A stretch of 17,392 bases of DNA from PeH17 sp964414925 (GTDB taxonomy: Bacteria; Bacillota; Clostridia; Christensenellales; CAG-138): assembly GCA_964414925.1 (NCBI GenBank), contig CAYPXV010000026.1, positions 1 to 17,392 on the forward strand, read 5' to 3'. Shown piece after piece: positions 1 through 7,170 of the stretch. Numbering within the stretch: position 1 is the stretch's first letter; the number at the start of each line of letters is the position of its first letter. Both the position numbers and the translations under genes were made by a program. The notes under the pieces are model-generated. The model was not told where the DNA came from. It was given only the letters and a program-made list of their open reading frames with translations, and made no database searches.

Positions 1-105
1 AACAACGAATGCGGTATCGGTGATACCGTAAAGATCATGGAGACCCGCCCGCTGTCCAAGGATAAGCGTTGGCGTATGGTCGAAATCATTGAAAAGGCTA
101 AGTAA
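1..105 (+). CDS. rpsQ: 30S ribosomal protein S17, 3' end (partial)
   Basis: This is the C-terminal 34 codons of a gene that begins before the window. The frame reads NNECGIGDTVKIMETRPLSK and ends in EIIEKAK followed by TAA. The motif GD.V.I.ETRPLSK..RW is the characteristic end of S17, a primary 16S rRNA-binding OB-fold protein of the small subunit. Its position directly before rplN is the standard spc-operon order. The 17-base spacer to rplN contains a GGGAGGA ribosome binding site. Identification is firm; nothing can be said about the missing N-terminus. Confidence 0.95.
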   Translation, partial: NNECGIGDTVKIMETRPLSKDKRWRMVEIIEKAK

Positions 106-122
106 GGCCGAGGGAGGACAGA

Positions 123-491
123 ATGATTCAACCGCAAACAAGGTTAAAGGTCGCCGACAATAGCGGCGCAAAAGAAGTTATGTGCATTCGTGTTCTTGGC
201 GGCTCCAAGAGGAAGTTTGCATCAATCGGTGATGTTATTGTAGCTTCCGTTAAGTCCGCAACCCCCGGCGGTGCCGTTAAGAAAAAGGATGTTGTTAAAG
301 CTGTAGTCGTTCGTACCGCTACGGGCATTCATCGCCCCGATGGTAGCCACATCAGCTTCGATGACAACGCTGTTGTCATCATCAACGACCAGAAGCAGCC
401 CCGTGGAACCCGTATCTTCGGGCCGGTAGCTAGGGAACTTCGTGAAAAGGATTACATGAAGATCGTCTCCCTCGCTCCCGAAGTGCTGTAA
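123..491 (+). CDS. rplN: 50S ribosomal protein L14
   Basis: The 122-residue product matches the usual bacterial L14 length. It starts MIQPQTRLKVADNSGAKEVM, the standard L14 opening, and near the C-terminus carries GTRIFGPVARELR, the family signature. L14 binds 23S rRNA and contacts 16S rRNA in bridge B8, near the site where ribosome-silencing factor docks. The start ATG follows GGGAGGA with good spacing. It sits between rpsQ and rplX, and its TAA stop overlaps the Shine-Dalgarno of rplX (TAAGGAGGT), which suggests coupled translation. No unusual features were seen. Confidence 0.98.
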   Translation: MIQPQTRLKVADNSGAKEVMCIRVLGGSKRKFASIGDVIVASVKSATPGGAVKKKDVVKAVVVRTATGIHRPDGSHISFDDNAVVIINDQKQPRGTRIFGPVARELREKDYMKIVSLAPEVL

Positions 492-503
492 GGAGGTACT
501 ACT

Positions 504-845
504 ATGAGCAGTAAGCTTAATATTAAAACCGGCGATACCGTTATGGTCATTACCGGCGATGAGATGAAAGACAAGGGCAGAACCGGTAAGGTTCTGAAGG
601 TCTTCCCCGAAACCGGTCGTGCTATCGTTGCCGGCAGAAAGATGATCGTTCGCCACGTTAAGCCCCGTATGCAGGGTCAGGAAGGCGGAAGAATCACCAA
701 GGAAGGTACCATCCATGTGTCAAATCTTATGCTCGTTTGCCCCAATTGCAAAAAGCCTACCCGTGTCGGTCATGCTTTCGTAGAAAAGGATAACAAAACG
801 GTTAAGGTTCGTGTTTGCAAAAAGTGCAATAAGAACATCGACTGA
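504..845 (+). CDS. rplX: 50S ribosomal protein L24, zinc-ribbon form
   Basis: The 113-residue protein has the KOW motif of L24 near its N-terminus (KTGDTVMVITG, then KGRTGKVLKV), and the IHVSNLML segment is typical of the family. L24 is an assembly initiator that binds the 5' region of 23S rRNA near the exit tunnel. Two CxxC pairs (C79/C82 and C105/C108) flank the C-terminal part and should bind one zinc ion. Many L24 proteins, including to my knowledge those of E. coli and Bacillus subtilis, lack these cysteines, so this is the C+ variant. The ribosome binding site AGGAGGT is ideally placed. Confidence 0.97.
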   Translation: MSSKLNIKTGDTVMVITGDEMKDKGRTGKVLKVFPETGRAIVAGRKMIVRHVKPRMQGQEGGRITKEGTIHVSNLMLVCPNCKKPTRVGHAFVEKDNKTVKVRVCKKCNKNID

Positions 846-862
846 GTGAGGAGGATATAATA

Positions 863-1480
863 GTGGCAAAGAAAGAAAACGCACAGGCTCCCGCAAAGAA
901 AAAGGGAAACAAGCAGGAAGCCGCTCCTTTCACCGAACCCGCTCGTTTGCGTGCCAGGTATAAGGAGATCGTTCCTCAGCTCGTTGAGAAATTTAACTAC
1001 CAGAACCCCATGGAAGTTCCCAAGCTCGTTAAGATCGTTATCAATATGGGTCTCGGCTCCGATAAGGACAATCCCAAGGGTATCGATAAGGCTGTTGAAG
1101 AACTCGGCATTATCGCAGGTCAGAAGCCCGTTATCACTAAGGCTAAGAAGTCAGTCGCAAACTTCAAAGTTCGTCAGGGCATGAACGTCGGCGCAAAGGT
1201 CACTCTCCGTGGCGACCGTATGTATTACTTCGTTGACAAGCTCATGAACATCGTACTGCCCCGTGTTCGCGACTTCCGCGGTGTTTCCGATACCAGCTTC
1301 GACGGTAGAGGAAACTATGCTATGGGTCTTAAAGAACAACTCATCTTCCCCGAAATCAATTATGATGATGTTGATAAAGTACGTGGTATGGACGTTATTT
1401 TCGTTACTACCGCTAAGACCGATGAAGAAGCAAAAGAGCTTCTGAGATTGCTCGGAATGCCTTTCGCTGTTAATGAATAA
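863..1480 (+). CDS. rplE: 50S ribosomal protein L5 with N-terminal extension
   Basis: L5 holds 5S rRNA in the central protuberance and contacts S13 across the subunit interface. The 205-residue product contains the family core from about residue 28 (RLRARYKEIVPQL, then VPKLVKIVINMGLG) to the end (LLRLLGMPF). Bacterial L5 is usually about 179-180 residues. The excess is an Ala/Lys/Gln-rich leader of about 26 residues (MAKKENAQAPAKKKG...) with no counterpart in typical L5. The GTG start is preceded by GAGGAGG at a good distance, and no later start has a comparable site, so the extension is probably translated. Neighbours are rplX and rpsN. Confidence 0.96.
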   Translation: MAKKENAQAPAKKKGNKQEAAPFTEPARLRARYKEIVPQLVEKFNYQNPMEVPKLVKIVINMGLGSDKDNPKGIDKAVEELGIIAGQKPVITKAKKSVANFKVRQGMNVGAKVTLRGDRMYYFVDKLMNIVLPRVRDFRGVSDTSFDGRGNYAMGLKEQLIFPEINYDDVDKVRGMDVIFVTTAKTDEEAKELLRLLGMPFAVNE

Positions 1481-1494
1481 GGGAGGATCGATTC

Positions 1495-1680
1495 ATGGCA
1501 AAGACTTCACTCAAAAATAAGCAGCAGGCTACTCCCAAATATTCTACCAGGGCTTATACCCGTTGCCGCATCTGTGGCAGACCTCATTCCGTACTTCGTA
1601 AGTATGGTATCTGCCGTATTTGCTTCCGCGAACTTGCTTATAAGGGCGAAATCCCCGGTGTTCGCAAGGCCAGTTGGTAA
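1495..1680 (+). CDS. rpsN: 30S ribosomal protein S14, zinc-binding short type
   Basis: At 61 residues this is the short, zinc-binding S14 (often called type Z, rpsZ) found in Gram-positive bacteria and many thermophiles, as opposed to the zinc-free form of about 100 residues. Four cysteines at C24, C27, C40 and C43 (CRIC...CRIC) form the zinc knuckle, and GEIPGVRKASW is the conserved C-terminus. S14 is a late-assembling protein of the 30S head. The ATG follows GGGAGGA. The short spacer to rpsH carries the rpsH ribosome binding site. Some Firmicutes keep a second, zinc-independent copy elsewhere; none is in this window. Confidence 0.98.
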   Translation: MAKTSLKNKQQATPKYSTRAYTRCRICGRPHSVLRKYGICRICFRELAYKGEIPGVRKASW

Positions 1681-1694
1681 AAGGAGGACTTAAT

Positions 1695-2093
1695 ATGCTC
1701 GTAACAGATCCCATTGCAGATATGCTTACTCGTATCCGTAACGCTCTCACCGTTAAGCATGACACAGTTGATGTGCCCCTTTCCGGTATGAAGCGTACAA
1801 TCGCAGATATCCTCGTTGACGAGGGCTACATCAAGGGCTACACCATCAGCGAAGAAGGCGTTGAACCCATGATGACCATAACCCTTAAATACGGTCCTAA
1901 CCGTCAGAGAGTTATCACCGGTCTTAAGAGAATTTCAAAGCCCGGTCTGCGTGTCTTTACCCGTAAGGATAACATCCCCAAGGTTCTTAACGGACTTGGT
2001 ATTGCAATCATTTCTACCTCAAAGGGCGTTATGACCGACCGTGAGGCAAGAAAACAGGGCGTCGGCGGAGAAGTACTCGCATACGTCTGGTAA
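1695..2093 (+). CDS. rpsH: 30S ribosomal protein S8
   Basis: The 132-residue product begins MLVTDPIADMLTRIRNA and ends GGEVLAYVW, both diagnostic of S8. S8 is a primary binder of the 16S rRNA central domain; in E. coli it is also the translational repressor of the spc operon. I chose ATG 1695 rather than the in-frame start at 1674, which lies inside rpsN. The sequence AAGGAGGA sits just before 1695, and S8 proteins begin at this residue. The 82-base spacer after the stop is the longest between ribosomal genes in the spc part and contains a strong hairpin. Confidence 0.97.
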   Translation: MLVTDPIADMLTRIRNALTVKHDTVDVPLSGMKRTIADILVDEGYIKGYTISEEGVEPMMTITLKYGPNRQRVITGLKRISKPGLRVFTRKDNIPKVLNGLGIAIISTSKGVMTDREARKQGVGGEVLAYVW

Positions 2094-2107
2094 GTTTCAG
2101 TTAACCA

Positions 2108-2137
2108 CCGCATTGTCGATTTAACTCGGCAATGCGG
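2108..2137 (+). promoter_or_regulatory. Intercistronic stem-loop between rpsH and rplF
   Basis: CCGCATTG (2108-2115) is perfectly complementary to CAATGCGG (2130-2137). Pairing continues inward through TCGA/TCGG (one G-U) to give about 12 bp closed by the loop TTTAAC. No run of T follows, so it is not a standard terminator. The hairpin lies 38 bases before the rplF start and does not include the TGGAGGTG ribosome binding site. Possible roles are an mRNA processing site, protection of upstream mRNA, or a protein-binding site. The function is inferred; the pairing is directly visible. Confidence 0.6.
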
Positions 2138-2175
2138 AGGCGATATTTATTTGAAATATTTTTGGAGGTGCAAAA

Positions 2176-2712
2176 ATGTCTCGAATCGGAAAACATCCGA
2201 TAACAATTCCGGCCGGAGTGACAATCACGGTTTCTGACGACAACACCGTGAGCGTTAAAGGCCCTAAGGGTCAGCTTAGCGAGAAGATTTCACCCAGAAT
2301 GCAGGTTAGCATTGACGGTGCAATTCTCAAAGTTGAAAGACCCAGTGATTCCAAAGAAGACCGTTCTCTTCACGGACTCTCTCGTACCCTCATTAACAAC
2401 ATGGTTGTTGGTGTAACTTCCGGCTTCGAAAAGAAGCTTGAAATCAACGGTACCGGTTACAGAGCTCAGAAGACCGGTAATAAACTCGTTCTCAACGTGG
2501 GTTATTCCCATCCTGTTGAATTCGAAGACGGCGATGTAACTTTCGACGTTCCTGCTCCCAACCGTATCACGGTTAAGGGCATTTGCAAGCAGAGAGTCGG
2601 TCAGGTTGCAGCCGAGGTTCGTGCGGTTCGTGAGCCTGAACCCTATAAGGGCAAGGGTATCAAGTATGACTATGAAGTCATTATCCGCAAGGAAGGCAAG
2701 ACCGGTAAGTAA
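2176..2712 (+). CDS. rplF: 50S ribosomal protein L6
   Basis: The 178-residue product opens MSRIGKHPITIPAGV and carries the C-terminal family signature PEPYKGKGIKYDYE. L6 has two repeated RNA-binding domains (roughly residues 1-80 and 81-170) and binds 23S rRNA near the sarcin-ricin loop and the factor-binding site. Length is normal. The ATG follows TTGGAGGTG. It is separated from rpsH by the hairpin-containing spacer but followed by rplR after only 18 bases, so any differential regulation would act upstream of this gene. Confidence 0.98.
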   Translation: MSRIGKHPITIPAGVTITVSDDNTVSVKGPKGQLSEKISPRMQVSIDGAILKVERPSDSKEDRSLHGLSRTLINNMVVGVTSGFEKKLEINGTGYRAQKTGNKLVLNVGYSHPVEFEDGDVTFDVPAPNRITVKGICKQRVGQVAAEVRAVREPEPYKGKGIKYDYEVIIRKEGKTGK

Positions 2713-2730
2713 CAGGAGGATAGCATAATT

Positions 2731-3099
2731 ATGATTACAAAGCTTGATAAGAATGCAAAGCGCAAAGCACGTCATTATCGTATGCGCAGGCATATCATCG
2801 GCACTCCCGTGAGACCTCGTCTCTGCGTTTATCGCAGCCTTAATCACATCTATGCTCAGGTCATTGATGACAGTATCGGCTCGACCATTGCAGCAGCTTC
2901 TACCGTTGAGGCTGATGTCAAGGCCAAGATCGAGGGCAAGAATAAGAAAGAAGCTGCTTTCATCGTCGGCGAAACCGTTGGTAAGCGTGCCCTCGATAGG
3001 GGTGTAACCAAAGTTGTTTTCGACCGTGGCGGTTATCTGTACACAGGTCGTGTTGAACAGCTCGCAACCGGCGCTCGTAAAGCCGGTCTGGATTTCTAA
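2731..3099 (+). CDS. rplR: 50S ribosomal protein L18
   Basis: The 122-residue protein has a basic N-terminus (KRKARHYRMRRHI), then TPVRPRLCVYRSLNHIYAQV and the conserved end GLDF. These identify L18, which binds 5S rRNA together with L5 in the central protuberance. Length is normal for the family. The start follows CAGGAGGATAGC. It is followed 12 bases later by rpsE. Nothing unusual was seen. Confidence 0.98.
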   Translation: MITKLDKNAKRKARHYRMRRHIIGTPVRPRLCVYRSLNHIYAQVIDDSIGSTIAAASTVEADVKAKIEGKNKKEAAFIVGETVGKRALDRGVTKVVFDRGGYLYTGRVEQLATGARKAGLDF

Positions 3100-3111
3100 G
3101 GAGGTATACAA

Positions 3112-3624
3112 ATGCAGAATAACAGGCGTAATTCAACTCCGGAAGTCCCGGAATTTAAAGAAAAACTCGTTTTCGTTAACCGTGTTGCCAAGGTTGTTAA
3201 GGGCGGTAAAATCTTCCGCTTCTCGGCTCTTATGGTTATCGGTGACGAAAAAGGTCGCGTTGGCGTAGGTATGGGTAAAGCAGCCGAAATCCCCGAAGCA
3301 GTTCGCAAGGGTGTTGAAGATGCAAAGCGTCACCTCGTTACCGTTCCCATCGTCGGAACTACCATCCCCCATGCTGTTGAGGGTAGATTCTCCAAAGGTC
3401 ATGTTCGTATGCTTCCCGCTGAACCCGGTACCGGTGTTATCGCAGGCGGTCCCGTTCGTGACGTTCTCGAGTGCGTCGGTATTAAGGATATCCGCACTAA
3501 GAGCTATGGTTCCAACAATCCCGCTAACTGCGTAAAAGCAACCATCGATGGTCTTACTCAGCTGCGTACAGCAGAGCAGATTGCTCGTCTTAGGGGAAAG
3601 ACTGTAGACGAGATTCTTAACTGA
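3112..3624 (+). CDS. rpsE: 30S ribosomal protein S5
   Basis: The 170-residue product contains the N-terminal double-stranded RNA-binding fold (FKEKLVFVNRVAKVVKGGKI, then RVGVGMGKAAEIPEAVRKG) and the C-terminal S5 fold with PGTGVIAGGPVRDVLE and GIKDI. S5 sits at the back of the 30S subunit near the mRNA entry channel and affects decoding accuracy; mutations near its loop region confer spectinomycin resistance in E. coli. A short low-complexity leader (MQNNRRNSTPEVPE) precedes the core. The ribosome binding site AAGGAGGT overlaps the end of rplR. Confidence 0.98.
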   Translation: MQNNRRNSTPEVPEFKEKLVFVNRVAKVVKGGKIFRFSALMVIGDEKGRVGVGMGKAAEIPEAVRKGVEDAKRHLVTVPIVGTTIPHAVEGRFSKGHVRMLPAEPGTGVIAGGPVRDVLECVGIKDIRTKSYGSNNPANCVKATIDGLTQLRTAEQIARLRGKTVDEILN

Positions 3625-3640
3625 TTGGAGGAATATAACT

Positions 3641-3826
3641 ATGGCAAAATCCCTTAAAGTTACCCTCGTAAGAAGCACTATCGGTGCTCTTAAAGATCAG
3701 CAGGCAACAATCGCCGCTCTCGGTTTGCACAAGATGCACAATACCGTAATCAAGCCCGATAACGCTTGCATCCGCGGTATGCTCTTCAAAGTTAAGCACC
3801 TTGTTAAGGTCGAAGAGATTGACTAA
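3641..3826 (+). CDS. rpmD: 50S ribosomal protein L30
   Basis: The 61-residue product starts MAKSLKVTLVRSTIG and has LGLHKMHNTVIKPDN, the L30 signature. It is the short bacterial L30, a 23S rRNA-binding protein of the large subunit that some bacteria lack. The ATG follows TTGGAGGAA. The placement between rpsE and rplO is the invariant spc order. Nothing unusual was seen. Confidence 0.97.
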   Translation: MAKSLKVTLVRSTIGALKDQQATIAALGLHKMHNTVIKPDNACIRGMLFKVKHLVKVEEID

Positions 3827-3840
3827 TTAGGAGGTACTAA

Positions 3841-4281
3841 ATGAATCTGCATGAGCTTAAACCCGCTGAAGGTTCAACCAGTTCCAGAAAACGTGTCGGT
3901 CGTGGCTCCGGCTCCGGCATCGGCAAAACTTCCGGTTACGGTCATAAGGGTCAGAAGGCCCGCAGCGGTAGCAAGAAGAACGGCTTCGAAGGTGGTCAGA
4001 TGCCTCTGCCCCGTCGTTTGCCGAAACGTGGCTTCCATAATAACTTTATGAAGGTTTATTCCGTTATCAATATCTCCGAACTCGAACAGTTCGATAATGA
4101 TACGGTAATTACTGCTGAATTGCTTAAAGATATGGGCATTATCAGCAAAATCGAGAAAGACGGCCTCAAGGTTCTCGGCCGTGGCGAGCTTACAAAGCGT
4201 CTTACAGTTAAGGCAGCAAAGGTTTCTAAGACAGCCCAGCAAGCTATCGCAGCGGTGGGCGGAACAGTTGAGGTGATCTAA
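3841..4281 (+). CDS. rplO: 50S ribosomal protein L15
   Basis: The 146-residue protein begins MNLHELKPAEGS and has the Gly/Arg/Lys-rich N-terminal tail (VGRGSGSGIGKTSGYGHKG) that threads through 23S rRNA. The motif GGQMPLPRRLPKRGF and the C-terminal AAVGGTVEVI complete the family pattern. L15 is a late assembly protein of the large subunit. Its TAA stop directly abuts the GTG start of secY with no spacer, and the secY ribosome binding site GAGGTG lies inside the last rplO codons. Translation of the two genes is therefore probably coupled. Confidence 0.98.
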   Translation: MNLHELKPAEGSTSSRKRVGRGSGSGIGKTSGYGHKGQKARSGSKKNGFEGGQMPLPRRLPKRGFHNNFMKVYSVINISELEQFDNDTVITAELLKDMGIISKIEKDGLKVLGRGELTKRLTVKAAKVSKTAQQAIAAVGGTVEVI

Positions 4282-5640
4282 GTGTTTAGGACTATCATCA
4301 ATGCTTGGAAGGTAAAGGATCTTCGCACCAAAATGCTGTATACACTTCTTCTCATAGTAGTGTATCGTCTCGGTTCGTTTATTCCCGTCCCCGGAGTTGA
4401 CGCAGCGGCACTTGGAAGCATGGTTTCCCAGTACGACTTCCTCAACTTCCTCGATCTGTTTTCCGGAGGCTCTTTGAGCCAGTTTTCCATCTTTGCGATG
4501 GGTATTTCCCCCTACATCACTGCTTCTATTATCTTGCAGTTGCTTACCATTGCTATCCCTGCTCTTGAAAGATTGAGCAAGGAAGATGATGGCAGAGAGA
4601 AGATTGAGAAAATTACTCGCTATGTTGGCGTCGGTCTCGCTCTTGTCCAGTCAGTAAGTATCGTTGTAGGACTGAACAGCATGGGCGACCTGCTTGATGA
4701 GGTCACCTTATTCGGAACAACCGCTTTCGGCGTTTTCATGAATGGTATTGCCCCCTATATCATCGTAGGCGTTTGCTGTACCGCAGGTACCGCTTTCCTT
4801 ATGTGGTTGGGTGAGAGAATTACAGAAAACGGCATCGGTAACGGTGTTTCCATGTTGATTTTCGCTTCGATCGTTTCCAATGTTCCTCAGGTTGTTATTA
4901 ACCTGATCAACGGTACTTTCGGAATTAAGCCCGTTTCTAACGGCGGAACTACTGTCCTTCAGTATGAGTGGTGGTACGCACTTGTTGTTATCGCTGTTGT
5001 TCTTATACTCGTTGTCGGCGTTACCGCTGTTGATAAGGCTGAACGAAGAATCAACATCCAGTATGCAAAACGTGTCGTCGGAAGAAAAACCTACGGCGGC
5101 AACGCAACTTATATCCCCCTTAAGGCAAATGCAAACGGCGTTATGCCCTTGATCTTTGCTATGACCATCCTTCAGGTTCCTGCTATGATAGGTCAGTTCG
5201 TTCCCGAAGGCGGATTCAATAAGTTCGTTTCTACCTGGCTCAGTGCTTCCAGCGACAACGCTTGGGGTCTCGTAATCTATTACGTACTTTATGCCCTGCT
5301 TATCGTTGGATTTGCATACTTCTATTCTTCAATAACTTTTAATCCGATTGAGCTTGCAAAGAATCTCCAGCAGAACGGCGGCTTCATTAAGGGCGTTCGT
5401 CCCGGCCGTCCCACCGCTGAGTATCTCCAGAAGAAAACAAGCCGCCTTACTCTGTTCGGTGCTGTTTTCCTTATGGTTATTGCAATTATCCCTACTGTCC
5501 TGCTCAAGGTTCTGGACATTCAAGTCCTTTCTTCCTTCGGTCCCACGAGTATCCTGATTATGATCAGTGTTTCTCTTGAAATCGCAGAGCAGCTCGAATC
5601 TCTCATGCTTATGAGAAATTACAAGGGTTTCCTCGGTTAA
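4282..5640 (+). CDS. secY: Preprotein translocase subunit SecY
   Basis: The 452-residue protein is the channel-forming subunit of the SecYEG translocon in the cytoplasmic membrane. The hydrophobic segments fit the ten-helix topology. Family landmarks are YRLGSFIPVPGVD near the N-terminus (plug-proximal), GERITENGIGNGVSMLIF in the middle, INIQYAKRVVGRK, and the cytoplasmic loop segment NLQQNGGFIKGVRPGRPT, which contacts SecA and the ribosome. The GTG start follows the rplO stop without a gap. A 67-base spacer with a strong hairpin follows. Length is normal, and the plug and lateral-gate regions look complete. Confidence 0.98.
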   Translation: MFRTIINAWKVKDLRTKMLYTLLLIVVYRLGSFIPVPGVDAAALGSMVSQYDFLNFLDLFSGGSLSQFSIFAMGISPYITASIILQLLTIAIPALERLSKEDDGREKIEKITRYVGVGLALVQSVSIVVGLNSMGDLLDEVTLFGTTAFGVFMNGIAPYIIVGVCCTAGTAFLMWLGERITENGIGNGVSMLIFASIVSNVPQVVINLINGTFGIKPVSNGGTTVLQYEWWYALVVIAVVLILVVGVTAVDKAERRINIQYAKRVVGRKTYGGNATYIPLKANANGVMPLIFAMTILQVPAMIGQFVPEGGFNKFVSTWLSASSDNAWGLVIYYVLYALLIVGFAYFYSSITFNPIELAKNLQQNGGFIKGVRPGRPTAEYLQKKTSRLTLFGAVFLMVIAIIPTVLLKVLDIQVLSSFGPTSILIMISVSLEIAEQLESLMLMRNYKGFLG

Positions 5641-5651
5641 TTATTAATTAG

Positions 5652-5678
5652 TATAGGGGGATTTTGTGTCCCCCTATA
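5652..5678 (+). terminator. Stem-loop between secY and adk, possible partial terminator
   Basis: TATAGGGGGA (5652-5661) pairs perfectly with TCCCCCTATA (5669-5678) around a 7-base loop, giving a 10-bp stem with five consecutive G-C pairs. The downstream sequence TCATTCTTGTTTTTT is T-rich, but the six-T run starts 9 bases after the stem, later than in an efficient intrinsic terminator. The adk ribosome binding site (TTGAGGT) follows at once. It may lower readthrough into adk and map, or act as an mRNA processing or stability element. Confidence 0.5.
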
Positions 5679-5707
5679 TCATTCTTGTTTTTTGAGGTCA
5701 ATTTAAT

Positions 5708-6337
5708 ATGAAGCTCATCCTTTTAGGACCTCCTGCCGCCGGTAAAGGTACGCAGGCAGAAGCTATAGCCGATAAATACTCGCTCGCTCATATTTCCACA
5801 GGGGATATGCTGCGGGCTGAAATCGCTTTAAAAACTAATCGCGGTATTCTCGCCAAAGCTATCATTGATAAGGGTAACTTGGTTCCCGATGAAATGATTT
5901 GCGCTATGGTCGAAGAAAGAATCTCTCATGATGACTGCAAAAACGGCTTTATGCTTGATGGTTTCCCCAGAACTCTTGCTCAAGCCGAAGCTATTACCAA
6001 GATGACGGATATCGATGCTGTAATCGATATTGATACAGACCCCGAAATCCTTATCGCTCGTGTTGCTAAACGCAGAGTTTGTCCCAATTGTAATCATACC
6101 CAGATGGTTGAGGATGGTTGCAACGGTGTTTGCGCTAAGTGCGGTGCGGAGTTAATCATTCGTCCCGACGATAACCCCGATGCTATGCGTAACAGACTTA
6201 ATGTGTATTACGCCAACACCTTCCCTCTTATTCAGTATTATAAGCAAAAGGGTCTGCTCGTCGCTATTGACGGCGGTAAAACCAGGGAAGAAGTTACCCA
6301 CGATATCTTTGCATTCATCGATTCTAAACTCCTTTGA
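5708..6337 (+). CDS. adk: Adenylate kinase with zinc-binding lid
   Basis: The enzyme interconverts ATP + AMP and 2 ADP in the cytoplasm. The 209-residue sequence has the P-loop GPPAAGKGTQ (7-16), the AMP-binding segments STGDMLRAE and DGFPRT (84-89), and a long lid domain. The lid carries four cysteines in two pairs (C125/C128 and C142/C145), the structural zinc site seen in Gram-positive adenylate kinases. A fifth lid cysteine is at C138. Catalytic lid arginines are present (KRRVC). The P-loop has Ala where many homologues have Gly (GPPGAGKGT), a conservative change. The position after secY and before map is standard. Confidence 0.97.
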   Translation: MKLILLGPPAAGKGTQAEAIADKYSLAHISTGDMLRAEIALKTNRGILAKAIIDKGNLVPDEMICAMVEERISHDDCKNGFMLDGFPRTLAQAEAITKMTDIDAVIDIDTDPEILIARVAKRRVCPNCNHTQMVEDGCNGVCAKCGAELIIRPDDNPDAMRNRLNVYYANTFPLIQYYKQKGLLVAIDGGKTREEVTHDIFAFIDSKLL

Positions 6338-6352
6338 TTTGTGGTGGTTTCT

Positions 6353-7120
6353 ATGTCGGATAAAATTACTGTCAAATCCGAAAGCCAATATCAGGCGATG
6401 AAAAAAGCCGGTGCTTTGACCGGCGAAACTTTGGCTTATCTCGGCTTTTTAGTTAAACCCGGTATCTCTACTAAAATGCTCGATACCGCTGCCGAAGACT
6501 TTATAAGAAAAAACGGTGGTATTCCTTCTTTCCTTAATTATGAAGGTTTCCCCGCAAGCATCTGCACTTCCGTTAATGAGCAGATCGTTCACGGAATTCC
6601 GAAACCCGATGTTATCCTCAAGGATGGCGATATCATAAGTATCGATTGCGGTGCTATTGTTGATGGCTTCCACGGTGATGCCGCTCGTACTTTCCTTGTC
6701 GGTAATGTTGCCGACGAAATCGTTAAGCTCGTCGATGTGACCCGTGAATGTTTCTTTAAAGGTCTCGAAATGGCTCAGGTCGGTAATCACATCAGTGATA
6801 TCTCAAGAGCTGTTGAAGCTCATGCTACTTCTTTCGGTTACGGTGTAGTTCGTGAACTCGTAGGTCACGGTATCGGTTCGTCTATGCATGAAGCTCCCGA
6901 AGTACCTAATTATGTAAATCTTAGATTCGGCAGAGGAGCGAAGCTCGTCCCGGGTATGGCAATTGCCGTTGAGCCCATGATTAACCTCGGAGAAAGATAC
7001 GTCAAATTCCTGCCGGACGGTTGGACTTGTGTTACCAAAGACGGCAAGCCCAGTGCCCATTATGAAAATACGATTTTTATAACAAAAAACGGTCCTGAGG
7101 TATTGACAAATCCGATTTAA
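6353..7120 (+). CDS. map: Methionine aminopeptidase, type I
   Basis: This cytosolic metalloprotease removes the initiator methionine from new proteins whose second residue is small. Starting at ATG 6353 gives 255 residues. The five metal ligands are in place: D98 (SIDCG), D109 (FHGDAART), H172 (GHGIG), E207 (AVEPM) and E238 (HYENT), with the substrate-proximal histidine H80 (IVHGIP). I prefer ATG 6353 to the in-frame GTG at 6341, because GGTGG at 6343-6347 forms a plausible ribosome binding site for the later start. There is no N-terminal SecA-like zinc extension. The last codons carry a near-consensus promoter. Confidence 0.96.
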   Translation: MSDKITVKSESQYQAMKKAGALTGETLAYLGFLVKPGISTKMLDTAAEDFIRKNGGIPSFLNYEGFPASICTSVNEQIVHGIPKPDVILKDGDIISIDCGAIVDGFHGDAARTFLVGNVADEIVKLVDVTRECFFKGLEMAQVGNHISDISRAVEAHATSFGYGVVRELVGHGIGSSMHEAPEVPNYVNLRFGRGAKLVPGMAIAVEPMINLGERYVKFLPDGWTCVTKDGKPSAHYENTIFITKNGPEVLTNPI

Positions 7121-7131
7121 TGATGTATAAA
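7103..7131 (+). promoter_or_regulatory. Sigma-A-type promoter inside the 3' end of map
   Basis: A perfect -35 hexamer TTGACA (7103-7108) and a -10 hexamer TATAAA (7126-7131) are separated by exactly 17 bases. The -35 lies in the last map codons. Transcription would begin near 7138, about 33 bases before the KOW gene. It would let KOW-infA-rpmJ and the alpha genes be expressed separately from the ribosomal-protein, secY, adk and map transcript. The match is visible directly; activity is inferred. Confidence 0.65.
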
Positions 7132-7170
7132 TGTTAAGTTGCGACTTATGGAACTAAATGGGATACTAAA

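Noticed and set aside
2290..3111. 273-codon minus-strand frame (also 222-716 and 8822-9706)
   Set aside because: These lie antisense to well-identified ribosomal genes, have no ribosome binding site or known motif, and arise from the codon pattern of the real genes.
5619..5647. TTACAA-17-TATTAA as a promoter for adk
   Set aside because: The hexamers match consensus poorly (about 3/6 and 4/6) in an A/T-rich stop region, and the G/C-rich hairpin would follow at once.
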